In this document: positions 32,346-43,810 of the stretch, in pieces | How positions within the stretch are numbered: position 1 is the first letter of the stretch | Layout of the letters: every line of letters starts with the position of its first letter | Notes under the pieces: generated by a model | What the model was told of the DNA's origin: nothing | Database searches by the model: none | The model's input: the letters and a program-made list of their open reading frames with translations, nothing else | Made by a program: the position numbers and the translations under genes | Assembly: GCA_002335605.1 (NCBI GenBank) | Contig: BEDY01000002.1 | Location: 124,001-188,000 of the forward strand | Length of the DNA stretch: 64,000 bases | Direction: 5' to 3' | Source of the DNA: Prillingera fragicola | Lineage: Eukaryota; Basidiomycota; Tremellomycetes; Trichosporonales; Trichosporonaceae

Positions 32346-34937
32346 GTAGGCGGCGGCGGCGCTTTGACAAGAGGAATGGCGGAAGGTGAGGAGAGAAATG
32401 CCAAAGTCAATGCATGCGACTTGTTCGTTCTAGAGTCCCTGCAATGCACCAGAGGGCACGGAGGCAAGCAGGAGTAAACTTGGTGCGGGGTATAGTAGTA
32501 GTCGCAGCAGGTCGAGTCGCATCACGCTAGCGGCCAGACCCCGACTCTCGTTCATCCGAGAAGCGAGAAGAGCCAATATGTGGAGGTAGGTCCTCTTGCT
32601 TGTCCTGGCGTGACGAGCGGCACGTTAGGCAGGGACACTGCGAGGCTACGACGACGACTCGCTCGCGCGGGGCGGGAGACGGCGGCGACTGGGCATAGTC
32701 CGCTTGGCCGCTAGGCCCCTGGGCGAGAGTATACGGCAGCCGGAGCAATAGGTATCGGCGAGCGTCGTGCGTCGTTGCATGTTCCATGACCCATGACCCG
32801 CCGTCCTGGCCCCCGCCCGCCCTCGTGCGCTCTCGTATTGCTGACAAGGTGGTTACCCAAGAGAGCAGGCAGAAAACCTCCGCGGTAGATCCTGCCACCT
32901 TGGCGTCGGCCTCGCCTTGCTTCATGTTCTTCGTTTCATCGCCGAACCCCGCAGCACACGGTGAGCCGCTGGAAGCTCGTCCTCAATCAGATTGTGCTTT
33001 ATCGTATCTTGATTCTTTGGGGTCACGCTAGCAAACCTAACTCGCCTGGGGACCGTCCTCTTCTGCGCTGTTTCAATGCCCGTGGCAGTGGCTCAATGTA
33101 GCGAAGGAATGCACCTGGGCATTAAAGTGGCCCCTGATCTGGCGTACTGCACAACTCGCGCGACTATCGTTCATGACCAGTCTTAGTAAGTACGACCAAT
33201 CTCGTACACTGCTCGTTCTGGGCCCCACACTCCACCCCTCTGGCGCCGAGTCGTTCAGAGCAGGTTGCCCACTTTGCGATGCTGCTGGAATGTACCTCGC
33301 TTCTGCTTTTGTTGACTACAATCACTTTCAGTCTCACGGAGAAGAGCTACCGGCGCATAGCTGTGCCAACAGCTTGCCTCGTGACCGTGTGAGAGCAGAC
33401 GGAACAACCTGCCAACTGTCAGCTGGACTTGAGTTGAGGTGCGGCAACTCTCACCAGTGCATATCTGATATGGTCGCCATCGCCCTGACCGGACCTGACC
33501 TGAATCATTCATTTACAGTTGGAGCATAATCCAAATGGAAGATTCTCCCAGGCCAAGCAACGCAGGATGCGGTCGAATGTGGACGACAATGCGAGCGTTT
33601 CGGAGTCTCGGACCCGCACCCCGAATGTCGTCATGTCACCATGGCCTTCACCTGACAGGTGGATGTTGCGATCATACTGGAATTGACCAGCCAGAGGTAC
33701 CTCGGCCTTGTACCTTCCGCGGCATGAAAAGGACGGCAATTAGGCATGTCTCGGACGACTTGGTTCAAAGTCCACCTCGGGAATCACCGTCGCAGCGGTT
33801 GATGCCCACTTGGCGCTGGGTTGACATTCCTCTATTCGCGGCGGACTTGGCATAAGAGAGTGGTAAGAGTCTCGGACCGAGGCAGGATTGTGTAATAGAA
33901 GCTTCATCAGGGACCGGAGAATGATCACTAGGCAACTCGTGCCAAGGAGAGCAGATGACAGCTGAATACCACGGGATGTGCGCACCTGTCGTACTTTCTC
34001 ATCGCACTCAAAGTGCCTAGTGTGCAAGGAAAACGTCTATCAATCACCGGGAGGATATTGAGGACGCACACTCACTCCGCGGACTACTGTTCGCGGTTAC
34101 CGCGCCCCCGTGACACGCAGCTCATCATCTGTACCAGGCCAATTAACCAAAGGAGGAGGGCAGACGCAGTCGAAAGGCCACCTGATCAAATCGCAATGGT
34201 CTGACACGACCGTAACGCGTGTCAAGGGACATCAACCTTTGCCGGGGATTAGGAGGATAATAAAGTACTGAAATACGAAGGTCTACGAGGAGACTTTGCT
34301 GGTCCCAAGCAACCCAGGCCCACGCAGCCTCTGTGGCTGTGAATAAAAACGCGCCGAAGTACCATGCAAGCACCACAAGACGGCTAGGACTGTTGCAACG
34401 ACCGCAAGGACTCTCGACGGCTTGATTCGGCGTCTCAACATGATCATCAGAGGTGTAGAATGGATAAGGTTTGCCACAAAGAGGGCCCACGTGGATGACT
34501 TCAGGCGTACTTGTGTGATGGGCAGCAGATCGACAGATCGACAGATCGACGTAGATGCAACCCACCTGCTGGCTCAGGTCAGCATCGCTTGTGACATCAA
34601 TGGCATTGCGTGGTTGCATGTGGCTGGTCGGCAAGGTCGAGGAGTAACGCAGGCTCGAGTGCCTGACGTTGAGGTGCATGGGAACTATCGCACTGCCGAC
34701 GCGGCCGCTACTGCGTGATGATCATGTCCGCCACATTCTGGTCAGCCGCAGCGCAAGGGGCTGCCCTGTATGCTGAACACAAACTGATTCCATGACCGAA
34801 TTCACAGCTACGTATGTAGACAGATACCCATTCAATTCAACCCCAGCGCCGCCCAATGGCGACGGCACCAGTCATGTACACTTCACAAGAAACCCCTCGT
34901 CCCCTCTGCCCCTCATCTCCACCGCCCGCGCTCCAGT
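32346..34937. other. 2.6-kb gene-poor region
   Basis: Nothing recognised beyond the DsbA-like promoter. A short 3x8-bp tandem (AGATCGAC) lies at 34527-34550. Reading frames 32527-32925, 33173-33529 and 34143-34679 show no family signal. Confidence 0.4.
34527..34550. repeat. Three tandem 8-bp units
   Basis: AGATCGAC repeated three times perfectly. A minor microsatellite in a gene-poor stretch. Confidence 0.75.
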
Positions 34938-36762
34938 TTACACGCTGTAACGGAAGTCGGGGTTCTCAATGTCGGTCAAGTCCTCGAACGCGTGGAGGTT
35001 CTTGGGTCCATCGTCGGCACCGCTGGCAATGCGTGCCTCCTCGACGGCAATCTTGCGCTTGTTGCGCGAGGTGAGGAGCCAGCGGGTGGCAAGGACGGTG
35101 CTGAGGAAGCAGGCGTCTGTTCTTGTCAGTTTCTTCGCTTTACACGTTAAAAGCAAGAGTACTCACACAGGCCAAGGTGGATGTAGAGCGAGTTGTAGTA
35201 GCGAGGAGCCCACTTTGCCTGGAAGAGCTGAGGGGAGATGGCGTTGCCGCCGGCCCAGCCCATAAAGGTGATGGCGTAGGTGAACGACTTCTTGGTCTGG
35301 CCTGCAGAGTTACGCGAGAGCAGCATGAGGACTGCGGGGTAGCACTAGATTGTCAGCTTCTTGCTATGAAGGGAGGAGGGAGGGTATACTCACTGCGCCA
35401 AAGATCTGCATAAGGTAGAATGCCGCAACGAGGCCACCCTTGGTCTTGTCGCTCGGGGCGACGGTGAGGAGAACAATGGTGCCGACAATGTTGGGGACGC
35501 AGAAGCCGAGCATGACCAGGCAGGTCTGGCCGGTGCGCTTGACGAGCTGGCCGAGAACGATAAAGGACAACATGCTCATGACCCCGACGGGCATGTTGAG
35601 GAGCTGAGCCTGGACGTTCTGGGAATGTTAGCTGGTGTGAAGACGGGTGCAACGCACGGTGAAGCCGAAAGCCTTGTTGATGAGGAGACCGCCAAAGGTA
35701 CCGATACCGCCGACAACGAGGGTGTTGAAGAAGCACATGAAGAACAGGCATGCGCTGAATGGGTCGGTGAATGCCTCAATCATCTGGTGCTTCTTGAACG
35801 TCTTCTGGCGCAGACCCTGGTTGTTGGAACGAACGCGCTCGACGAGGAGCTTCTTCTCGTGGTCTGAAGCCCAGCGAGCCTTGGTGGGCGAGTCGGGGAG
35901 GGTAAAGAAGACAATGACAGAGCAGATGACCGAAATGATACCGATAGCGACGTGCAGCCACTGCCATGAGTGGAGGGCGCCGTCCTGGATGTGGTAAAAG
36001 GCGTACGAGAGAACGGAGAGAATGATGTTCGAGAGGCCCAGCATGCATTGCCAAGTGGTGGTGACGAGAGGCTGCTCCTCAATCTTGTACCACTGAACCG
36101 TCACTGCGTCGTCAATACAGGTTTTTGTGAGAGAAGGGGCAACTTACAAGCAACGAGAACGGGACCGATCAGAGCCTCGAAGAATCCGAGCATGAAACGC
36201 AGACCAAGAATCGTGGGCACGTGGAGCGAGAAGCCAAGACCGAAGAGGAGCTGACGAATTAGCATATGAACGTGTACAATTGACGCGTCGACTTACAGCA
36301 GACCAGATCAGGATACCGCCCGAGAGCAGCTTGGAGAGGGGGAGACGGCGCACACCCTGGTTGGCGAGCGGCTCAGCAATGATAATGCCCACCCAGAGCA
36401 TGGTGGTGGCAAGAGGATAGTCCTGTCCCTTTGCGCCGACATCCTCAATCCAGTCCATGATAGACGACGAGGAAATCGTTCCCTCTGCGCAGTGTCAGTT
36501 TCTCTCCTTCTCCCTGGCCGAGCGACCTACTGTCAAGTGCCTGGCAGAGGTATCCCAGGCAAAGCAGGGGCAGAATGCGCCTGTGGACCCGCCTGCGAAG
36601 ACGCGTGTTCTCGGCCTCGCTAATGACGAGCGTGGGGTCGACATAGCCCGCGGCGTCGTTGTCGACAACGACCTCGTGTGCGTCGATGTGGTGCTTGTCC
36701 TCGCCCTCGATGTGGGCGACCTCCGGGTCGACCTTGGAGTCGTAACCAACCTGGGCGACCAT
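34938..36762 (-). CDS. MFS transporter, allantoate permease (DAL5)/ACS family
   Basis: Seven exons: 36762-36531, 36484-36297, 36250-36148, 36103-35658, 35618-35394, 35344-35167, 35116-34938; 516 residues. The phase check holds at each junction. After a cytosolic acidic N-terminus and RRRVHRRILPLLCLGYLCQALDK come the anion:cation symporter features: LDKGTIS, the conserved loop GLRFMLGFFEALIGPVL, VQWYKIEEQP, LPDSPTKARW at the central loop, ISPQLFQ and PRYYNSLY near the last helices. About 12 hydrophobic segments are expected for the family. DAL5-type proteins carry allantoate, ureidosuccinate, dipeptides, nicotinate, tartrate or uronates across the plasma membrane. A regulator and GH88 gene lie downstream of its promoter side after 1.9 kb. 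The substrate is not readable. Confidence 0.88.
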
Positions 36763-38623
36763 GTTGTTGCTGGTGTAGTTGTTGATAGTGTCGGCGGTGT
36801 GTTAGCGTTGTCGTAGTGGTGGTTCGAAATATGTGAAGACTGTTTACGCTTCGAGTTGAGAAAGACCAAGAAAAGGCCCAAGAGGGAGGGCCTTATCTAC
36901 CCCAGGAGGCCCCAAGACAGAGGTCTTGCGAGCGGACCTGGTCGGCGTGTTAGCCGTGACAGTACGGCGCAGATAGTGGACATTGAAGGGAGATGGGCAA
37001 GTAACAATGAGCGGTCGAACAGTGGAGCACGCGGGAGCTGCGGGGGTGAGCAGCGGGGGAGCAGCAAGAGAGAAACAGTCAGGAGATCAGGCATCTCCGG
37101 CCGGGCGGGGCTCACATGGGGTGGCTTATTACCAGGGTACTTCCACAAACGACATTGGCCCGGGGTTTGCAGTACATCCACGCAGTATCCTGCACTGTCG
37201 GCAGGCCCCGAGCAGCCAGTTGGAACTGGCGGCAAGCTGCGGGGCTGAACGGTGCCACGGGGAAGGGAGATAGCATGGATACACAACAGCGTCGAGGCGT
37301 GCGTGACCTCGTGTTCGGACCTGGTGAGCCTGCCGCCGTCGATTGCTGTTCGGCACCGGAGTCTGGGTTGGCGGAGTTGGACGGCCCGGTTTGTTGACAC
37401 TTTACGATCATCGCTTCTGCTGCGGTCACTCGGCAGGATCGCCTCGTACAACGAAGACATGATCATGTGCAGCACAAGGAATTGTCAGAAGCGATATCTA
37501 TCAACTGAGCAATGCCGGCCCGTGAGCGGCCCGTCGCTGCAATCGATGTGAGGCGCCGTGTAGACCGCTCTCTGGCCTGGAGTTGAGGCTTCCGATTTGT
37601 GTGCCACCTGCTCGAGAAGCGCGTCTAGTTGAGTTGCAAGGTCTCAGGCCCTGTTATCAGGAACATTAAGCTGCAGCTCACCCACGGGGACCTGGAAGCG
37701 CGTTGTGCTTGCGCCGAACACGCCGTTCATGCCTCGTTATCGATCAGAAATGGCAGGAACGGCTTTGTATCAACTCGTAGTATCAGTAAAAGCAGTCCAG
37801 TACAGTGTAAGACACACTCCGGGCCGCGCGCGGACCGGCTGTCTTCACTGGTAATAGTGTACGACCGCCGAGCTCGCCGTTGGTGCCGTTTCTTATCGGT
37901 TATGTGCCGCCGCCTGTGCCACAATAACAGCGCGTAGTGTCAGTAACGCAGCCAAGAGTAATGCAGCACATCACTGCCGGGCGTTCAGTGAACTCTGCCA
38001 AGCGCAAGGCTAGACATCGCTCCGGGCCGTTATCGGACCGCTCCTCTCCACAGGTATCGACGAGAGACCGCCGAGCTCGGCGTAGATGGCGCATCTATCG
38101 ATAGAGTAGCTGCCACAAGTTGCTACAGAGGTACCTCCCGTAGGCTCAGTAAACGGGGCCGAGGGGATGTAAGACATCCGTCCGGGCCGCCAGCAGGCAG
38201 TGACAAAGATGAGAGACGCCGAAGTCGCCGTTGGTGCCGTTTCTTAGATACAATTCCGCAACAACATCCTGCCGACAGGGTGGCAATACGCTGGCTGCCC
38301 CGCCGCTGTAGATGTGCAGAGTCCGGCGGTAAACCTTCCGAGGGTTGTGACACTGAGGGACGTACGCCGTATGATATCTCAATGAGATTGGTAGTTGTGC
38401 CCGTGATTGCAGTAAAGCAAGGAGGGAACGTTGTGAGAGGTGCTGATTTATTCTGATAATTATTATTGCCACACTTTGCTCGTTTGGTAGCCGTCACCAC
38501 GAGTCAGCCATCGACATGTTAGTCTATGCAACAGCCCATGACCAGCCTCACACCCATTGCCTGTATTCACCAAGTCATACATACACACAGCAACAGGCCC
38601 TACGATGACACAATGGGCACTGC
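36763..38623. other. 1.9-kb intergenic region containing a three-copy repeat
   Basis: Contains the MFS gene promoter and the 3' flank of the Zn2Cys6 gene ending at 38624. Three diverged repeat units lie at about 37.80-38.26 kb and are listed separately. No supported protein-coding gene. Confidence 0.45.
37800..38260. repeat. Degenerate three-copy repeat array
   Basis: Motif TCCGGGCCG occurs at 37818, 38021 and 38181. In the first two copies GACCGCCGAGCTCG follows exactly 45 bp after that motif's start; in the third a related sequence follows 34 bp after. Copies 1 and 3 share a 22-bp exact block (37874-37895 and 38225-38246). Read on the minus strand all three carry a related peptide with an RH.RR.RR core and a following GP..C.L. 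The spacing of units is 203 and 160 bp. Could be an old tandem duplication, a degenerate mobile element, or a decayed coding repeat. Confidence 0.7.
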
Positions 38624-40690
38624 TTAAATCGGGAACGTGGTCAAGTCAAAGTCGAGGCCCAAATCATACGGGAACGTGTTGAACGGCACAGCATTGTCGA
38701 CACTGCTAACGCTCCCGTGGTCGAGGGGCATGCTGAACTCTGGTCCGATGTGCATGTCTTGCCCGTCAGTTCTGTTCTGCGTAGAGAAGAAAGGACTTAC
38801 CGAAAGCCTGGGCGGCAGCCTTGAACCCAACAATGAGCTCTGCACACATTGGCCACGTATCCTGGTGTTTACCGAGCAGGTCGATGAGGAGCTGGAAGAG
38901 AACCTGGGCTTCACGGCGATGCAGCTCGCCAGCCTCGTAGCAGAGGATGAGCAGGTGGCCGCAGATGACGAGGCGGCTGACTTGCGGCCAGCTGGGGTTG
39001 AGCTGGTTGTAGCTCACGAGGTCGAGGTAGGTGTACAGGATCTGCGTGACTGCGCGCGCAATCGTGGCGTGGGCTTGAGGAGCTAGTTGGAGGTTGGTGA
39101 GGTGCGGGACGTAGAGCAGGATACGGAGCCAGTTGTACCGGAACTGTGCCCAGCCGATTTTTGCCCTCGGTGCGTCGAGCTGGGCAGGCTTGTTGTGCCG
39201 CAGCTCGCGGAGGAGGGGCATCCACATGGCTTCTGTGCTGGTGATGTAGGCGAGAGAGGAGGTGTCAATGGCCGTGTCTGCGTAATCGGCGAGGTATTTG
39301 GCGGTGAAGAAAGAGGACTGGGACAGGCAAGGAGGGAACATTTGGTCCGGAGGGGTGGGGTCGACGTCGATTGAGGAGAAGGGGAGCGACGGCTTCATGT
39401 CTGTAAAGGTTGCTGTGAACCTGCATGTCAGCTTTGCAGAAGAGTGGAGACGTACATGTCGGTGTAAAAGTAGGCAGAGAACAACGGCCCAACCTGCTCG
39501 TGGTCCTGGTAGATGTTTGCCGTGTCGCGACGATGCAGCCCAAGAGACTTGATCTGCCACGCCCACTGTGAAAGCAGCTCCTTGGTCTCGGCCTGACCGC
39601 CCATACCAATCGTGTACGGTACAAGGTAGAACAAGGCCCCTGAACAGTCAGAACCGACGATAACCACGGCACTTACACAGCGCAATCAGGCTCGCACGCC
39701 CCCAGTTGGCGAGCGCTCTCGTCGCCATGTGAAAGTAGGTCACATCCTCGCGCGCAATGCCATCGCCGGGATCCACGCGTATGCCGTCGTTCATCGCATG
39801 CTGGAGCTGATCATACCGCGCCACGCAAAGGGCAGCATACACGAGAGCCTGTTGATCCTCCGTGAGGCTGTCCGGCAGGGCACGATAGCGCCCATACAGC
39901 GACCGAAGCAGCGTGCGGTCGTCTGCGACACTTGTACGCGCGCCGACCTCGGGCACAGAGATAAAAGTCTCCATGAGCGCGTCCTCTCTCTCCGCACGGA
40001 GATGCGGCGGTGGGAGTATCGTCGTGGGAAGACCAGCTAGCCGGGTGCCGACCTTGAACACAAGCTGGCTAAAGGGCACGCCTGGGCGGGATCAGCACTG
40101 TAACACCAGAAGACGGTAAACATCTGAGCACGTACCCTTGTGCGAGCACCACACGGCGAGAGACGCCTCAATGTCGTCGAGCGGGTTGCGTCGCTCAGCA
40201 TACTGGCCATTGGCGGATGCGGTGGATGCGCCAACAGTGACGTCGCCTGGAGCAAGGGGGTTGCTGAACAGTGACGGCACGGGTGGGTAGGCCGACTGCT
40301 GTTCCTGCTGAATCTTGACCAAGAGCTTGGATGAAGGTGCGCTGGGGTGGGTATCAGCATGCGTGCCCAGCGAGCAGCAGCGTAAACAAGACAATGACGG
40401 CGGCCCCACCTGCACAGCGAGCTTCAAGCGCACGGAACCTCGCACGCGTCAACTTACCGTTTCGGCCTCGCCTTCAGCCTGACGGTACAGCTACTACCCA
40501 CGCCCGCGATACGACACCCTTCACACGGCGGTGGGCCAACACACTTGATCCTGCGCACTCGGCATGTCTCACAGGCCTTTGAGGAACGGCGGTGTGGACC
40601 CGAGGATGGTTCGGCGCTTGCCCCGTTGTGGGCCGCCGGGCCGGGGGTGAGGCTATCGCCGCGACTTGACGAGGGACGTGGGCTTGCCAT
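38624..40690 (-). CDS. Zn2Cys6 transcription factor
   Basis: Six exons: 40690-40458, 40341-40136, 40081-39677, 39639-39456, 39420-38801, 38757-38624; 593 residues. The N-terminal cluster C40-x2-C43-x6-C50-x5-C56-x2-C59-x8-C68 follows a short Ser/Pro/His-rich leader and a basic RRSSKA. The middle homology region of fungal regulators runs from DALMETFISVPEVG through VYAALCVARY and IALWALFYLVPYTIG to the late FRYNWLRILLYVPHL. The C-terminal end is acidic and aromatic (LGLDFDLTTFPI), like a small activation tail. It shares a 428-bp divergent promoter with the GH88 gene, so it may regulate it; that is an inference from position. It has no linker coiled coil that I can see. Confidence 0.86.
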
Positions 40691-41118
40691 TGCGGGGAGG
40701 GTGAGGGTGTAGTCTGGATGGAGGGGGAGAGAGAATGAACAAGCGAGGGAGAGAGAGAGTGCGATGGAGAGAGGACGGATATTTCGTGGGTGTAGAGTGG
40801 ATACTGGCCGGGGTCATGTGAGAATGGCCATTATCCGAGCAATATCCGGTCTGGAGAGCAACCCCCTGCCCCCCCTCGTCGTGCTCCTCTTGCTCTTGTT
40901 CTCTCTCGCTCTCCCTCCTATGCGCTCGGTAGCTGCTCGCTATTTGTCCTGCTCTGCTGACCCCGTTCCTCGCTACCGGCGATTCCACCGATATCCACAC
41001 TACCCGGGCCGGTGACATCTCCTCTACTGTCGACTTTGTCTCATCTCTCAACTACTTAGCTCACATCTCACCTGACCACCTCCCACTCCCCTCCCCCAAC
41101 TCTGACTACCAGCACACC
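40691..41118. promoter_or_regulatory. Divergent promoter of the Zn2Cys6 regulator and GH88 gene
   Basis: 428 bp between opposing starts at 40690 and 41119, with a GA/CT-rich stretch and pyrimidine-rich leader before 41119. The arrangement suits co-regulation of the hydrolase by its neighbour. No consensus binding site can be assigned with confidence. Confidence 0.45.
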
Positions 41119-42943
41119 ATGGACACCCTCCGCCACCTCCCCACCTCGCTTCCCGAGCTCTACGCTCCCAGCCACAGCATCAAAGTCGTCGAAGTCGCAA
41201 AGAAGTACGACCAGCCCGACGTAAGCCACCCAGCCCTCGCGCAAAGCTCACACCATAGGGCAAGCCCAACTCGCGTGTTCCAGAGTACACCAAGCCCGGC
41301 GGCCCCAACAGCTACCACTGCAGCAAAGGTTTGTTCCCCCTCACCAACATGGCTAACGTCAGTGAACACATCATGGACCCAGGGCTTCTTCCCGGGCCTC
41401 GTCTGGCTGCTCCTCGAACGCCAGCGCCTCCTCCCTTCGTCCGTCGAGTCGTCCTACTCCAGCGAGGAGATTACACACCTTGCCCGCAGGTTCCAGGAGG
41501 GATTTAGGCACATGGCTAACCCGGCGTACAACCATGACCAGGTGCGTCGCGCGGCCGGCCGCACACAGCGCGGAGCTGACTTGACAGGGTTTCCGCTTCC
41601 AGCTCAGCTATGGCCAGGACATCGAGCTCACCACCGACTCGGGCGACGCGCGGGCTGTTATTATTGAAGCGGCCGACTCGCTCATGGACAGGTACAGCGA
41701 CAAGGCAAGTTTCTCCGTGTTGAACCAGGACGAGGCTGACGAACAGGTCGGCTGCATCCGCTCGTGGGACTCGATGCGCCGCGTCGGCGAGCCTGATATC
41801 TGGCGCTTGGATAACCAGCACGAGCACTACCTCGTCATCATTGACAACATGGTGAGTCTCCCTGCTCTCGGTCAAGATTACGCACCCTAACGCGCACAGA
41901 TGAACCTGGACCTTCTCTACCTCGCGTCCGACCTTACCGGCGACCCCAAATACGCCGACGTCGCGACCAAGCAGGCAGAGGTCAGCGCACGCACCCACGT
42001 CCGCCCCGACGGCACGACCTACCACGTCGTGGACATGAACCAGGACGGCACCATGAAAAAAGGCTTTACACACCAGGGTGAGTAGGCGTTTCCGGCACAC
42101 TTCAGGTTGCGGGTCGGTTGTCCTACCTTCCCTGCACCTTCATTCGAGCCATGCCGGCCCTTCTTCACCACCGCAACACCCCTGCAGGTCGTGTACGCCT
42201 CTTCAGCTGCTGCGAGGGCCAAAAAATGACTACTGCCGGGGTCGAACCGGCGACCTTACGCGATTCACGAGTAGATGTGAAGCGTACGCTCTAACCAACT
42301 GAGCTAAGTTGCCGTGATTGTTGGTCATGTCGTCGGGGCGCAGGCTGGCTTATATACTCTGGCGACCTGAAGAGGGAACGAGACTTGAAGACACTGCTGG
42401 ACTCGAGCTAACACCACAGGCTACCAGGACGAATCCTGCTGGTCGCGCGGCCAGGCGTGGGGCATCTACGGCTTTGCGCAGTGCGCGCTCCGCACCGGCC
42501 GCAAAGACTTTATCGCCACGACACGCACACTCGCGGACAAGTTTTTGGAACTGCTGCCCGAGAGCGGCGTTCCGTGGTGGGACTTTGACGCGCCAAAGCC
42601 CTGCCCCTACGACGCTTCTGCGGGGACCATCACGGCGTGTGGGCTGCTGATGCTGTTCCGCCTGCTGCGGCCCGTGGACCCCGCTGCGGCCGAGGGATAC
42701 CTCGCTGCGGCGTTCAAGCTCATCACCGACGTGCTCCGGGAGTGTACCACGCCGCTGGCCACGCTCGAGAACGGGGCCGTGTCGTGGGGCGAGGGCGGGT
42801 GGGAGACGATCCTCACCCACAGCACGATCAACAACAACCAGTACTCTGACCGGCCTATTGCCGACCACGGGCTGGTGTACGCCGACTTTTACTTGATGCA
42901 GTTTGGCAACGAGGCGCTCAAGCTCGTGCCCCCGCCCAACTAG
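41119..42943 (+). CDS. Glycoside hydrolase family 88 unsaturated glucuronyl hydrolase
   Basis: Seven exons: 41119-41220, 41259-41328, 41363-41541, 41588-41704, 41747-41851, 41900-42077, 42420-42943; 424 residues. The GH88 signature WTQGFFPGLVWLL is rebuilt across a splice. RSWDSM and VIIDNMMNLDLL hold the two acidic residues expected at the (alpha/alpha)6-barrel centre, and DESCWSRGQAWGIYGFAQ closes the motif set. The enzyme hydrates and releases the unsaturated uronic acid left at the non-reducing end by polysaccharide lyases. There is no signal peptide, so it is probably cytosolic, acting after oligosaccharide uptake. The exon 4 donor is GC (AG|GCAAGT). The 342-nt sixth intron contains a tRNA gene on the opposite strand. 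Divergent from a Zn2Cys6 gene. Confidence 0.9.
42227..42313 (-). tRNA. tRNA-Val (anticodon CAC) with a 13-nt intron, inside a GH88 intron
   Basis: The folded gene has TA at positions 8-9, a D-arm GCTC..GAGC with AGTTGGTTA loop, a 5-bp anticodon stem TACGC/GCGTA, and loop TTCACA-C giving anticodon CAC. A 13-nt intron sits after position 37, the canonical place for eukaryotic tRNA introns. The T-arm is GCCGG-TTCGACC-CCGGC, and a TTTTTT terminator follows the discriminator. The acceptor stem has a G2-U71 wobble and an A4-A69 mismatch, so some decay is possible. It runs antisense to the surrounding GH88 transcript. No other tRNA was found in the window. Confidence 0.82.
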
Positions 42944-43022
42944 GCGCTAGCTACATGGATGCATTCTGGTTCTTTCTGTACAATCACACGAATAGCTCAG
43001 ACCGTGACCAGCTCAAGCGAGC

Positions 43023-43810
43023 TCAGAGCGTGTCAAAGACCTTGACGGCCTCCTTGGCGGTAGCAGTGGCGCTGGCGGGGTTGGCGCCAGTGACGAGCCT
43101 GCCGTCAGTCTGGGTAAAGCTGTCCCACGGCCCGGCGGGGGAGACGTAGTGCGCGCCGAGCGAGGCGGCGGCGGCCTCGATCGTGGGGCGGTCCCACGAC
43201 TTGATCGTGTCGAGGATACCTTCCTCAATCTCGCCCCTGTGGCTGTCAGCTTGCGACTGGCAACCCCACAAACCTGGTGGTAAACCCAGTGACGTTCTTG
43301 CCCTTGATGATCGGCACGCCAGACTTGTCGACCACGCCGTTGAAGATTGCGCCTCGTCGTCAGCTCGGCAGTACGGCAGCACTCACCACCATGGCACACG
43401 GCCGCGACGACGCCCCCGTCCTCCCACACCGCGCTTGCGATCCCCTGCAGGCCCTTGGCGGTGGGATAGTCGATCAGGCTCCCGTGCCCCGCCGACGCAA
43501 AGAACAGGCCGTAGTCCTTGGCATCGAGGTCGCCGGCCTTGTGGAGGTTGTCGAGCTTGCGCCTGAACTCCGAGTTGTGGTCCTCGTAGACGGCTTTCTC
43601 CTCTTTGGTGATCCAGTCGTCGGTCGTGCTGAGCCAGTCGGGCGACCACTGGCCGTTCTCGCTCGCGAGGTCCACTTCGAAGCCGGCCTGGCGGAAGATT
43701 TCAAACGGGTGCAGCGCCTCGGTGATGAAGAGGCCCGTCTCTTTGCCGTCGGGGTAGAGCGGGGCGTGGGCCGAAGTGATAGCGATGAGAGCGCGTTTGG
43801 GGGGTGACAT
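43023..43810 (-). CDS. DJ-1/PfpI family, HSP31-like glyoxalase III / chaperone
   Basis: Three exons: 43810-43387, 43352-43274, 43236-43023; 238 residues, the usual HSP31 length. The active site is Cys139-His140 in AAVCHGG, just before the first splice, with the early Glu31 in ITEALHPFEI. KGKNVTGFT and LVTGANPASA near the end are family features. HSP31-type proteins convert methylglyoxal to D-lactate without cofactor and protect proteins from glycation. The first acceptor is GAG; only it keeps CHGGAIFNG in frame. Tail-to-tail with the GH88 gene, 79 bp apart. A role in dicarbonyl detoxification is inferred. Confidence 0.9.
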
